A stretch of DNA of 64,000 nucleotides from NC2004 sp050874905 (GTDB taxonomy: Bacteria; Bacillota; Clostridia; Lachnospirales; Lachnospiraceae). Made by a program: the position numbers and the translations under genes. The notes under the pieces were generated by a model. The model saw only the letters and a program-made list of their open reading frames with translations. It was not told the origin of the DNA and ran no database searches. Location of the stretch: the NCBI GenBank assembly GCA_050874905.1, contig JBNMLP010000001.1, positions 62,001 to 126,000 of the forward strand, given 5' to 3'. Within the stretch, counting starts at the first letter, position 1; every line of letters begins with the position of its first letter. Positions 6,860-15,750 of this stretch are shown piece after piece.

Positions 6860-9800
6860 ATGAGTAACGTAAGACGAGTGTACGTTGAGAAGAAGGCAGA
6901 CTATGCAGTACATGCCAAAGAACTGCTTCAGGACATCAGAGGATACCTTGGTATCAAGGATGTGACAGCCGTTCGTGTACTGGTGCGCTATGACATCGAG
7001 AACATTTCAGAACAGACCTATCAGAAGGCACTTCACACGGTGTTTGCAGAAGCTCCGGTAGATGAGTGTTACGAAGGTGCAGAGGTAGCGTTAGGCGAGG
7101 GCGATGTAAGTTTTTCGGTAGAGTATCTTCCGGGACAGTTTGATCAGAGAGCAGATTCTGCAGAACAGTGTGTAAAGCTTTTGAACGAAGAGGAAGAGCC
7201 GGTGATCCGTTCTGCGACAACGTATATCATCAGCGGCGGCATATCAGAGGAGGAGCTTGCTGTGATCAAGCATCACTGCATCAACCCGGTTGATTCCAGA
7301 TTAGCCTCATCTGCTGTTCCCGAAACATTAGAGCAGATCTTTGATGAGCCACAGGATGTCAAGATCTTTACAGGATTTCAGGATATGCCGGAGCAGGAAT
7401 TAAAGCAGTTATATGACTCTTTAGGCCTTGCCATGACATTTAAGGATTTCTTACATATTCAGAATTATTTCAAGAAGGAAGAACAGCGTGATCCTTCCAT
7501 GACGGAGATCCGTGTGTTAGATACATACTGGTCTGACCACTGCCGTCACACCACATTCTCAACAGAGCTTAAGAATGTCACATTTGAAGACAGCTACTAT
7601 GGAGCTCCTGTGAAGAAGAGCTATGAAGCATACCTTGACAACTTCAAAGAGCTTTATAAGGATCGGGATGACAAATATGTCTGCCTGATGGACATTGCAT
7701 TAATGGCAATGAAGAAGCTGAAAAAAGACGGAAAGCTTCAGGACATGGAAGAATCCGATGAGATCAATGCCTGCTCGATCGTTGTACCGGTAGAGATTGA
7801 CGGAGTAGAGGAAGAGTGGCTGGTAAGTTTTAAGAATGAGACACACAACCATCCGACAGAGATCGAGCCATTTGGTGGCGCGGCAACCTGTCTTGGTGGT
7901 GCGATCCGTGATCCGCTTTCCGGACGTTCCTATGTATATCAGGCAATGCGTGTAACCGGTGCGGCAGATCCAACCAAATCTTTGAAAGAAACATTAGAAG
8001 GAAAACTTCCACAGCGTAAGATCGTCAATGGTGCCGCAGATGGCTACAGTTCTTATGGTAACCAGATCGGACTGGCGACCGGACTGGTAGATGAGATCTA
8101 TCATCCAAATTATGTCGCAAAGCGTATGGAGATCGGTGCCGTAATGGGTGCTGCACCAAGACGTGCCGTAAAACGTTTAAATTCTGATCCGGGAGATATC
8201 ATTGTATTGTTAGGTGGAAGAACCGGACGTGATGGCTGTGGTGGAGCAACAGGATCTTCCAAGGCTCATACGACCAAATCTATTGACACCTGTGGTGCAG
8301 AGGTACAGAAGGGTAATGCTCCGACTGAGCGTAAATTACAGCGTTTGTTCCGCCGCGAAGAGGTGGCATCCCTCATTAAGAAATGTAACGATTTTGGTGC
8401 AGGTGGTGTATCCGTTGCGATCGGTGAGCTGGCAGATGGTTTACAGATCGATCTGGATAAGGTGCCAAAGAAGTATGCCGGATTAGATGGTACAGAGCTT
8501 GCCATTTCTGAGTCTCAGGAGCGTATGGCAGTGGTACTGGATCCAAAGGATGTAGACCAGTTTATGGCGTATGCAAAAGAGGAGAACTTAGAGTCTGTTG
8601 CGGTTGCCGTTGTAACAGAGGAGCCACGTCTGGTTCTGAGCTGGCGTGGAAAAGAGATCGTAAATATCTCCAGAGCATTCTTAAATACAAACGGTGCACA
8701 TCAGGAAAATGATGTATATGTTTCCCTTCCAAAACAGGAAGACAATGATTTAAAGACCAGTGTAAAATCTGGTGATATGAAGCAGGCATGGCTTGACACG
8801 TTATCTGGTCTTAACGTATGTTCCAAGAAGGGACTGGTTGAGATGTTTGACAGCTCGATCGGAGCCGGCAGTGTTGTAATGCCTTACGGTGGAAGCTATC
8901 AGCTTTCTCCAACCCAGACGATGATCGCAAAGCTTCCGGTATTAAAGGGAACTACCGATACGATCACAATGATGAGTTATGGTTATGATCCATATCTGAC
9001 AAGTTGGAGCCCATACCACGGTGCGATCTATGCAGTGGTTCATTCTGTCGCTAAGATCGTGGCAAATGGTGGTGATTACAAGAAGATCCGCTTTACCTTC
9101 CAGGAGTATTTCAAACGGTTAGGTGAGGATAAGACCCGCTGGGGACAGCCATTTGCAGCATTACTGGGTGCATATGATGCACAGATGGGATTTGGACTGC
9201 CATCCATTGGTGGTAAGGATTCTATGTCTGGAACCTTCAATGATATCGATGTTCCACCAACACTGGTATCCTTTGCTGTTGATGTGGCAAAGAAACAGGA
9301 TGTTGTAACTTCTGAACTGAAAAAACCGGGCAGCAAGCTCGTATTATTTGAAATTGAAACCGATGACTATGATCTTCCAAAGTATGACAAGGTAATGCAG
9401 TTATACGATGCGGTTCATGCGATCACAACGAGCGGACAGGCATTATCTTCTTATGCTGTAGGCTTTGGTGGCGTGTTAGAAGCAGTTTCCAAGATGGCAT
9501 TTGGTAATAAGCTGGGTGTAGCGTTAGATCCTGCTTATTCCGTAGAAGATCTGACAAAGAAATGCTACGGTGCGATCCTTCTGGAAATGCCGGCTGAGGC
9601 AGTGGAAAAGATCACCTGTGCACACAAGGTGGTAGGTGAGGTAAATGACAGCAAGACCTTTACCTATGGAGATACCGTGATCCCGATGGAAGAAGCATTA
9701 GAGGCATGGACAAGCAAGCTGGAAAAGGTATTCCCTACTTCATCCAATGTAGAGCAGAAGGAAGTAAAGAACAGCCTTTACGATACAAAGACGGTTTATG

Positions 9801-10618
9801 TTGCAAAGAATAAAGTGGCAAAACCGAAAGTATTTATTCCGGTATTCCCGGGAACAAACTGCGAGTATGATACTGCGAAAGCATTTGAACTGGCAGGGGC
9901 AGAACCGATCGTAAAAGTATTTAAGAATATGACGGCAGAAGATATCCGTGATTCCGTAGAGATTTTCAGCAAGGGAATCAAGGAAGCGCAGATGATCATG
10001 TTCCCAGGTGGATTCAGTGCCGGTGATGAACCGGATGGTTCCGGTAAATTTATTGCGACCGCATTCCGTAATGCCAAGATCAAGGAAGAGGTAAGCAAGC
10101 TGCTGAACGAGCGGGATGGATTGGTACTCGGTATCTGTAATGGCTTCCAGGCATTGATCAAGTTAGGTCTTGTTCCATACGGTGAGATCGTGGAGCAGAA
10201 AGCAGATTCTCCGACCCTTACGATCAACAGCATTGGACGCCACGTTTCCAAGATGGTATATACCAAGGTGGTAACCAATAAGAGCCCATGGCTTAAAAAT
10301 GCAGAGCTGGGCGGTGTGTATGCAATTCCTGCTTCCCATGGTGAGGGACGTTTCGTAGCCAACAAAGAGTGGATCGAGAAATTATTTGAAAATGGACAGG
10401 TTGCTACACAGTACGTGGATCTTTCCGGCAATCCAACGATGGATGAGGACTTCAATGTCAATGGTTCCTACTGTGCGATCGAGGGTATTACAAGCCCGGA
10501 TGGACGTGTGCTTGGTAAGATGGCACATTCCGAGCGTATCGGTGACAGCGTTGCCATCAACATTACCGGAAATCAGGATCAGAAGATTTTCCGTTCCGGT
10601 GTAGAGTATTTCCTGTAA
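6860..10618 (+). CDS. purL: Phosphoribosylformylglycinamidine synthase, single-chain form
   Basis: A 1252-residue enzyme that makes FGAM from FGAR, ATP and glutamine, step 4 of purine synthesis. It is the large one-chain type, with the small subunit-like N-terminal region, the two-part synthase domain and a C-terminal class I glutamine amidotransferase. Visible motifs: YWSDHCRHTTF (ATP-binding start of the synthase domain), NETHNHPTEIEPFGGAATC, GGKDSMSGTF in the second half, FPGTNCEYDTA at the amidotransferase start, nucleophile C1093 in GICNGFQ and H1160/E1162 in SHGEGR. ATG 6860 is preceded by GGAGGG. It stands alone between two terminators, away from purF-purB and purA, so it is regulated separately. 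Confidence 0.97.
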   Translation: MSNVRRVYVEKKADYAVHAKELLQDIRGYLGIKDVTAVRVLVRYDIENISEQTYQKALHTVFAEAPVDECYEGAEVALGEGDVSFSVEYLPGQFDQRADSAEQCVKLLNEEEEPVIRSATTYIISGGISEEELAVIKHHCINPVDSRLASSAVPETLEQIFDEPQDVKIFTGFQDMPEQELKQLYDSLGLAMTFKDFLHIQNYFKKEEQRDPSMTEIRVLDTYWSDHCRHTTFSTELKNVTFEDSYYGAPVKKSYEAYLDNFKELYKDRDDKYVCLMDIALMAMKKLKKDGKLQDMEESDEINACSIVVPVEIDGVEEEWLVSFKNETHNHPTEIEPFGGAATCLGGAIRDPLSGRSYVYQAMRVTGAADPTKSLKETLEGKLPQRKIVNGAADGYSSYGNQIGLATGLVDEIYHPNYVAKRMEIGAVMGAAPRRAVKRLNSDPGDIIVLLGGRTGRDGCGGATGSSKAHTTKSIDTCGAEVQKGNAPTERKLQRLFRREEVASLIKKCNDFGAGGVSVAIGELADGLQIDLDKVPKKYAGLDGTELAISESQERMAVVLDPKDVDQFMAYAKEENLESVAVAVVTEEPRLVLSWRGKEIVNISRAFLNTNGAHQENDVYVSLPKQEDNDLKTSVKSGDMKQAWLDTLSGLNVCSKKGLVEMFDSSIGAGSVVMPYGGSYQLSPTQTMIAKLPVLKGTTDTITMMSYGYDPYLTSWSPYHGAIYAVVHSVAKIVANGGDYKKIRFTFQEYFKRLGEDKTRWGQPFAALLGAYDAQMGFGLPSIGGKDSMSGTFNDIDVPPTLVSFAVDVAKKQDVVTSELKKPGSKLVLFEIETDDYDLPKYDKVMQLYDAVHAITTSGQALSSYAVGFGGVLEAVSKMAFGNKLGVALDPAYSVEDLTKKCYGAILLEMPAEAVEKITCAHKVVGEVNDSKTFTYGDTVIPMEEALEAWTSKLEKVFPTSSNVEQKEVKNSLYDTKTVYVAKNKVAKPKVFIPVFPGTNCEYDTAKAFELAGAEPIVKVFKNMTAEDIRDSVEIFSKGIKEAQMIMFPGGFSAGDEPDGSGKFIATAFRNAKIKEEVSKLLNERDGLVLGICNGFQALIKLGLVPYGEIVEQKADSPTLTINSIGRHVSKMVYTKVVTNKSPWLKNAELGGVYAIPASHGEGRFVANKEWIEKLFENGQVATQYVDLSGNPTMDEDFNVNGSYCAIEGITSPDGRVLGKMAHSERIGDSVAINITGNQDQKIFRSGVEYFL

Positions 10619-10636
10619 ATATAAGAAAAATCATGA

Positions 10637-10709
10637 AAATAACAGAGTTTTTCCAAAAAAAGTAGACAATATCACAAATTTTTTTGAAAAAAACTCTGTT
10701 ATTTTTTTT
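10637..10709 (+). terminator. Long-stem terminator after purL
   Basis: A 16-base arm AAATAACAGAGTTTTT (10637-10652) pairs exactly with AAAAACTCTGTTATTT (10688-10703), followed by T (to 10709). The loop is unusually long (about 35 bases, A/T rich). The remaining bases to 10818 are A/T-rich and hold no gene; no convincing promoter was found for the next gene. Confidence 0.8.
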
Positions 10710-10818
10710 CATTTTGTTGTAAGATGTTAATATATGTAGCACAAACGTAATATTTGACTATTTTGTGATACGAATTTGTAACAGTTGACTTAGAAGAATA
10801 AAATATGGTGGTGGAAGA

Positions 10819-11916
10819 ATGAGAGTAAAGCGGGGGCTTAGGTTAGTTTCATTTTTTTGCGTGTTGATGATGTTGACTGTACAGTTAGCAGTAGTTGACA
10901 CCAAAGCTGCAACAGGGACAGTGATTACGATCAGCAGCGAAGGACAGGTAGTGGATACCTTTCAGGGAGTGAGTTCTCTGTATCGTCCGGGAAGCTGGGA
11001 CGGAACAGATGCGACATATGGATGTCATGCATATGTGATCCGTTATTATCAGGCGATTTATGGAAAGACAGTATATAATCTGTTCCATAAGCAAACCCCT
11101 TTGACCTATGGAGATACGTTTACACAGGTAGCAACACCGGCGGTCGGTGACATCTGTGCGCAGATTAAGACAAGCAGTAACCATTGGTCTATTGTAAAGA
11201 GTGTGAATACAGCGAAACAGACGGTAACGGTCATTGACCAGAACAATAAATGGACAGTGGCAGGTGTGACTTATGCCTATAGTAATTATACATACAACTG
11301 GTCAGAGGTAGCTTTTTACCGTCTGGCATCTGTACAGGCAGGCGTAGCACAGCAGACCACACAGGCAGCAGCCACCACGGCGGCTCCGGCACCTCAGACA
11401 ACCGAAGCTGTACAGGTACCACAGTCGGTGACCACAGGTGCGATTACAACGATGAATGTGAACAAGGGCGCCAAAAAGAAGATTACGGATAAATGGGTGC
11501 CAAACCTTTCCGCTAACCCTGCGGTATCATGGAAGTCTTCTAAGAAAAGCGTAGCAAAAGTGTCAAAGAAGGGCTATGTGACAGGAGTCAAGAAGGGAAC
11601 GGCGAAGGTGACCGGGCAGCTTTCCAATGGACAAGCTGTATCGATCAAGGTGAAAGTCAAGATTCCAACAAAGAAATTAAAGCTTTCCTCTACGGATGTT
11701 ACGATTCCACAGAACAACAGTGACTGGAATATCAAGACGGTAGCAGTTCGTACCCCTAAGAATGCCACCGATACATACAGATTTACTTCTTCCGATCCAA
11801 CGATCGCAACTGTTGATGCCAACGGTGTGGTAACCACTTATGCGAAACGAGGCATGACAACGATCACCGTTACCTCTGGAAGCAAAAAGAAAAAGTGTAT
11901 TGTGAGAGTTTATTAA
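10819..11916 (+). CDS. Secreted CHAP-like/papain-fold protein with Big_2 domains
   Basis: A 365-residue exported protein. A signal peptide occupies residues 1-30 (cleavage after DTKA). Residues 45-170 look like a CHAP/NlpC-type cysteine hydrolase domain: C69 in TYGCHAYVIRYY, H122 in SSNHWSIV and a polar residue in VIDQNNKW (140-144) are candidate triad members. A Thr/Ala/Gln-rich linker (about 172-205) follows, then two Ig-like Big_2 units (WKSSKKSVAKVSKKGYVTGV and SSDPTIATVDANGVVT). There is no LPXTG motif. A cell-wall amidase or endopeptidase is plausible, but the catalytic assignment is inferred from motif order only. Start at ATG 10819 with a GGTGGTGGA site; a terminator follows. Confidence 0.7.
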   Translation: MRVKRGLRLVSFFCVLMMLTVQLAVVDTKAATGTVITISSEGQVVDTFQGVSSLYRPGSWDGTDATYGCHAYVIRYYQAIYGKTVYNLFHKQTPLTYGDTFTQVATPAVGDICAQIKTSSNHWSIVKSVNTAKQTVTVIDQNNKWTVAGVTYAYSNYTYNWSEVAFYRLASVQAGVAQQTTQAAATTAAPAPQTTEAVQVPQSVTTGAITTMNVNKGAKKKITDKWVPNLSANPAVSWKSSKKSVAKVSKKGYVTGVKKGTAKVTGQLSNGQAVSIKVKVKIPTKKLKLSSTDVTIPQNNSDWNIKTVAVRTPKNATDTYRFTSSDPTIATVDANGVVTTYAKRGMTTITVTSGSKKKKCIVRVY

Positions 11917-11925
11917 AAGACATAG

Positions 11926-11962
11926 AAAACACTAACAGCAGATTGCTGTTAGTGTTTTTTTT
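11926..11962 (+). terminator. Rho-independent terminator after the CHAP-like gene
   Basis: A 15-base stem (AAAACACTAACAGCA at 11926-11940 with its complement at 11944-11958) has a 3-base loop and a T-run to 11962. Confidence 0.92.
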
Positions 11963-12005
11963 GTTAAAATACGATAAAAAAGCAATGAAAATCCGGTGTT
12001 TTTTA

Positions 12006-12034
12006 TTGAAGATGGCAACATAGTATAGTAAAAT
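12006..12034 (+). promoter_or_regulatory. Putative sigma-A promoter of the DUF1015 cluster
   Basis: TTGAAG (12006-12011), 17 bases, TAAAAT (12029-12034). The implied transcript start near 12041 gives a short leader to ATG 12068. Confidence 0.6.
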
Positions 12035-12067
12035 AGTAATAGTATGTTGGGAAAGGAGAAGACATGC

Positions 12068-13312
12068 ATGGCAGAGATAAAAACATTCCGGGCAGTGCGT
12101 CCGGCAGAAGGAATGGCACAGAAGATTGCGGCACTTCCATACGATGTATATAATCGTCAGGAGGCGAGAGAACAGGTACAGGGGGATCAGGATACATTTT
12201 TGCGTATTGATCGTCCGGAAACGCAATTTGCACAAGATTATGACATGTATGCACCGGAGGTATATCAAAAAGCAAGAAGTTTATTTGAGGAAATGGAGCA
12301 GGATGGCCGCTATATAGAGGACAGCGACGACTGCTATTACATTTATCAGCTTACGATGGAGGGCAGAGTGCAGAATGGAATTGTTGCCTGTGCATCCATT
12401 GATGATTATATGAATGGTGTCATAAAAAAACACGAGAATACAAGAGAGGAGAAGGAACAGGACCGCATCCGGCATGTGGACTGTATGAATGCCCAGACGG
12501 GACCGATTTTTCTTGCGTATCGTGCAAATGAAACGCTGCGTAAGGTAGTGGCAGAGGTATGTGAGGAGAAGCCTCTTTACGATTTTACTTCGGAGGATGC
12601 CATTACGCACCGTGTATTTAAAATTGGCAAAAAAGAGCAGATCGATACGATCCGTGAAGCTTTTCATAACATGAGCCAGATCTATATTGCAGACGGACAT
12701 CACCGGGCAGCTTCTGCCGTAAAAGTCGGACTGCAGCGAAGAAAAGAGCATCCGGATTATGATGGAACGGAAGAGTTTAACTATTTCCTTGCGGTATTGT
12801 TCCCGGATGAGGAGCTTAAGATATTACCGTATAACCGTGTTGTGGCGGATTTAAACGGACTTACCAAAGAAGCCTTTTTGGAGCAGGTAGCACAGTCCTT
12901 TGAAATAAAGGAATGTGAACGGCCGGTTGCACCAAAGGAAAAAGCAGTATTTGGTATGTATCTCGATCAGAAGTGGTACGAGCTTCGGGCAAAGGAGTCT
13001 GTAAGGAGTACAGATCCGGTAGAGGGACTGGATGTTTCCATTTTACAAAATGCCCTGCTTGGTCCGGTACTTGGCATCCAGGATCCACGTACAGACAAGC
13101 GGATTGACTTTGTGGGAGGAATTCGTGGACTGGCAGAGCTGGAACGCCGCTGCCGGGAAGATATGGAGCTTGCATTTTCCATGTATCCGACTTCCATCGG
13201 AGAGTTGTTTGCTGTGGCAGATGCCGGACGGTTGATGCCGCCAAAATCTACGTGGTTTGAACCAAAGCTGAGAAGTGGATTATTTATACATAAATTGGAA
13301 CGGGAAGAATAA
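12068..13312 (+). CDS. DUF1015 family protein
   Basis: A 414-residue soluble protein of the DUF1015 family; its activity is not established. Family hallmarks are the opening AEIKTFRAVRPAEGMAQKIA, ALPYDV, FLRIDRPE, YIADGHHRAASAV (likely ligand- or metal-binding H/D-rich motif, around residue 218), NYFLAVLFPD and the ending PKSTWFEPKLRSGLFIH. The start was set at ATG 12068 rather than the earlier ATG 12044, because an AAGGAGA site precedes it at normal distance and similarity begins at the Ala after it. In other Firmicutes DUF1015 often sits near serine-biosynthesis genes; here it leads a cluster with a GlgB-like protein. The gap to the next gene is 12 bases. Confidence 0.85.
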   Translation: MAEIKTFRAVRPAEGMAQKIAALPYDVYNRQEAREQVQGDQDTFLRIDRPETQFAQDYDMYAPEVYQKARSLFEEMEQDGRYIEDSDDCYYIYQLTMEGRVQNGIVACASIDDYMNGVIKKHENTREEKEQDRIRHVDCMNAQTGPIFLAYRANETLRKVVAEVCEEKPLYDFTSEDAITHRVFKIGKKEQIDTIREAFHNMSQIYIADGHHRAASAVKVGLQRRKEHPDYDGTEEFNYFLAVLFPDEELKILPYNRVVADLNGLTKEAFLEQVAQSFEIKECERPVAPKEKAVFGMYLDQKWYELRAKESVRSTDPVEGLDVSILQNALLGPVLGIQDPRTDKRIDFVGGIRGLAELERRCREDMELAFSMYPTSIGELFAVADAGRLMPPKSTWFEPKLRSGLFIHKLEREE

Positions 13313-13324
13313 GGAGGTAGCATC

Positions 13325-15721
13325 ATGCGAAGAGATAACAATATATTTATCAACTGGGAAGAGGTACATGCGATCAAACACGGTCTGCATGACAACCCAC
13401 ATCATATTTTAGGACCTCATATGGACTGGGACGGTGTTGTGATCAATGCCTATGTAAAGGACGCCTTAAAGGTAGAAGTGGTACGCCGGGATACAAAGGA
13501 AAGCTATGAAATGCGTGCGTCCGGTATTGCCGATTTCTTTACGATCGCTACCGGGGAAAGTGCTGTATTCCCTTACAATCTGCGTGCTACTTACCGGGAT
13601 GGCAGTACATACGAGTATGTGGATGCCTATTCCTTTGAGCCTGTGATCGACAATATGGAGCTGGCAGAGTTCTCACAGGGAATCGGTTACGAGATTTATA
13701 AAAAGCTTGGTGCACATCCGATGACCGTCGATGGTGTAGACGGTGTGCTCTTTGCCGTATGGACTCCGAATGCACAGCGTGTCAGCGTGGTTGGAGAGTT
13801 CAATCTGTGGGAAGGAAGCCGTGGACTGATGCGCCGTCTGGCGAATTCCTCAGTATTTGAGTTATTTGTTCCGGGTATTGCACTTGGTGCAACTTATAAG
13901 TTTGAGATCCGTACCTATGATGGAGAGATCTTCTTAAAGTCGGATCCATACGCACAGCGCAACGAGCATGCTCCTTCAGATGCTTCTGTTGTAACTGATG
14001 CAGCACACCGGTTCCGCGATGGCAAATGGATCAAAAACAGGGATGCGGCATGTAATAAAGAAAAACCGATGAATATCTGTCAGGTAAATCTGTTCTCTTT
14101 CGCAAAAACACTTGGAACAGAGGAGACCTATAAAACGATCGCCAAACCTTTGATCACCTATATCAAAGAGAGAGGTTACCGTTATGTGGAATTTACTCCG
14201 GTAATGGATTATGCCAATGAGGCAGCAGGCGGTTATATTACGCGAGGTTTTTATGCAGTGATGAGCACCTTAGGTTCTGCTGCTGATCTGAAATACCTGA
14301 TTGACCAGCTGCATCAGAATGAGATCGGGGTACTGCTTGACTGGGCTCCAAATCATTTTTCCAAAGAGGATAATGGACTTTACCTTTACGATGGAGCGGC
14401 TGCTTATGAAGACAGTAATCCGCTGCGGGCAGATAACACTGCATTTGGAACAGTCAACTTCAACTATGGCAGAAAAGAAGTCAGCAATTTCCTGATCAGC
14501 AATGCCTTATACTGGGTGGAAGAATTCCATGCAGACGGTCTGATCGTATCTTCGGTTGCATCCATGTTGTATCTGGATTATGGAAAGAACGACGGAGAGT
14601 GGCTGCCGAATATATATGGAAGCAATGAAAATCTGGAGGCAGTGGAGTTCTTTAAGCATTTAAATTCCATTATGAAGCGTAGAAACAAAGGCGCGATCAT
14701 GATCGCGGATGATGTCAGCCTGTGGCCGGATGTAACAAAAGATGTGGAAGAGGAAGGACTGGGCTTTGACTACAAGTGGAATCTTGGCTGGTCTGAGGAC
14801 ATGATGGATTATATGTCACTTGATTTTGGTACACGCAGAAGCAATTACAATGCTCTGACTTTCAGCTTGCTTTATGCATACAACGAACAGTTTATGTATG
14901 GATTTTCTGCTAAATCAGGTGCGAAAGATCTCTATGCAAAACTGACAGGAAATGAGATCCAGAAACAGGCAAGCCTTAAGGTACTGCTTGGTTATCTGAT
15001 GATGCAGCCGGGAAAGAAATATATGAGTGCAGCCATTGAGGAGGCAGTGACAAATGAAGCAGTAAAGCAGTATATCAAGGATCTGCAGAAACTTTATGTG
15101 ACAGAGCCTGCACTTTATAAGGAAGATTATGAGGATACTGGATTTGAGTGGATCAACACGATGAAGGCCAAAGAAGGTATTCTGGTATTTGCCAGAAAGA
15201 CAGAAGACAAAAATGATACTTTAGTGATCATTTGTAATTTCTCTGCTGAGGAGGAGGAAGCCTTTGCCATCGGCGTACCATATGCAGGCAAGTACAAAGA
15301 AATCTTTAACAGTGACCGCAAGGAATATGACGGGGAAGGCAATGACAATCCACGGATGCGCCAGAGTAAGGCACAGGAATGTGATGCCAGAGAGAATTCT
15401 ATCGTAACTGTAGTACCGGCATTTGGTATTTCGGTATATAAGTATAATGTGGCAGGAACAGTAAAAGAAAAGACTGAGCCGAAGAAAGCAGCCACACCAA
15501 AGAAAGCGGTTGTAAAAAAGCCAGCACCAAAGAAAACGACGGAAGTAAAAAAGGAGACAGCTCCAAAGAAGCCTGCAGAAGTGAAAAAGGAAGCAGCCCC
15601 AAAGAAGCCTGCAGAAGTGAAAAAGGAAGTGGCTCCAAAGAAGCCTGCAGAAGTGAAAAAGGAAGCAGCCCCAAAGAAGCCGACAACAGTGAAAAAGGCG
15701 GCTTCAAAGAAAACAAAATAG
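13325..15721 (+). CDS. GlgB-like branching-enzyme homologue lacking catalytic residues
   Basis: A 798-residue protein with the layout of 1,4-alpha-glucan branching enzyme: N-terminal carbohydrate-binding region (VWTPNAQRVSVVGEFNLWEG, 146-164), a GH13 barrel (VLLDWAPNHFSKEDNGL, NYGRKEVSNFLISNALYW, EWLPNIYGSNENLEAVEF) and a C-terminal beta domain. The key carboxylates are missing. The nucleophile motif, DGLRVDAVASM in true GlgB, reads DGLIVSSVASM (S409 for Asp). The acid/base motif AEES reads ADDV (462-464 region, Glu to Asp). The SHDE motif reads SAKS (528-531), losing His and the third Asp. A Lys/Pro/Ala repeat tail fills residues 715-798. It may bind glucan without acting on it; a new enzymatic role cannot be excluded. 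AGGAGGT precedes the ATG. Confidence 0.85.
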   Translation: MRRDNNIFINWEEVHAIKHGLHDNPHHILGPHMDWDGVVINAYVKDALKVEVVRRDTKESYEMRASGIADFFTIATGESAVFPYNLRATYRDGSTYEYVDAYSFEPVIDNMELAEFSQGIGYEIYKKLGAHPMTVDGVDGVLFAVWTPNAQRVSVVGEFNLWEGSRGLMRRLANSSVFELFVPGIALGATYKFEIRTYDGEIFLKSDPYAQRNEHAPSDASVVTDAAHRFRDGKWIKNRDAACNKEKPMNICQVNLFSFAKTLGTEETYKTIAKPLITYIKERGYRYVEFTPVMDYANEAAGGYITRGFYAVMSTLGSAADLKYLIDQLHQNEIGVLLDWAPNHFSKEDNGLYLYDGAAAYEDSNPLRADNTAFGTVNFNYGRKEVSNFLISNALYWVEEFHADGLIVSSVASMLYLDYGKNDGEWLPNIYGSNENLEAVEFFKHLNSIMKRRNKGAIMIADDVSLWPDVTKDVEEEGLGFDYKWNLGWSEDMMDYMSLDFGTRRSNYNALTFSLLYAYNEQFMYGFSAKSGAKDLYAKLTGNEIQKQASLKVLLGYLMMQPGKKYMSAAIEEAVTNEAVKQYIKDLQKLYVTEPALYKEDYEDTGFEWINTMKAKEGILVFARKTEDKNDTLVIICNFSAEEEEAFAIGVPYAGKYKEIFNSDRKEYDGEGNDNPRMRQSKAQECDARENSIVTVVPAFGISVYKYNVAGTVKEKTEPKKAATPKKAVVKKPAPKKTTEVKKETAPKKPAEVKKEAAPKKPAEVKKEVAPKKPAEVKKEAAPKKPTTVKKAASKKTK
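15563..15706 (+). repeat. Coding 36-bp tandem repeat (four units)
   Basis: Units begin at 15563, 15599, 15635 and 15671, each starting CCAAAGAAGCC. Each unit encodes a 12-residue P-K-K-P-A-E-V-K-K-E-x-A module; the fourth is diverged. The repeat forms the basic tail of the GlgB-like protein and is a likely site of copy-number change. Confidence 0.9.
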
Positions 15722-15750
15722 TATAGAGTGAGAAAGGAAGAACACAGATC

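Noticed and set aside
10619..10818. Promoter of the CHAP-like gene (TTGACT at about 10755 or 10785)
   Set aside because: Neither TTGACT has a credible -10 at 16-18 bases; no call was made.
15563..15706. Regular repeats suggesting a CRISPR array
   Set aside because: The 36-bp units are directly adjacent, without spacers, and are in-frame coding repeats.
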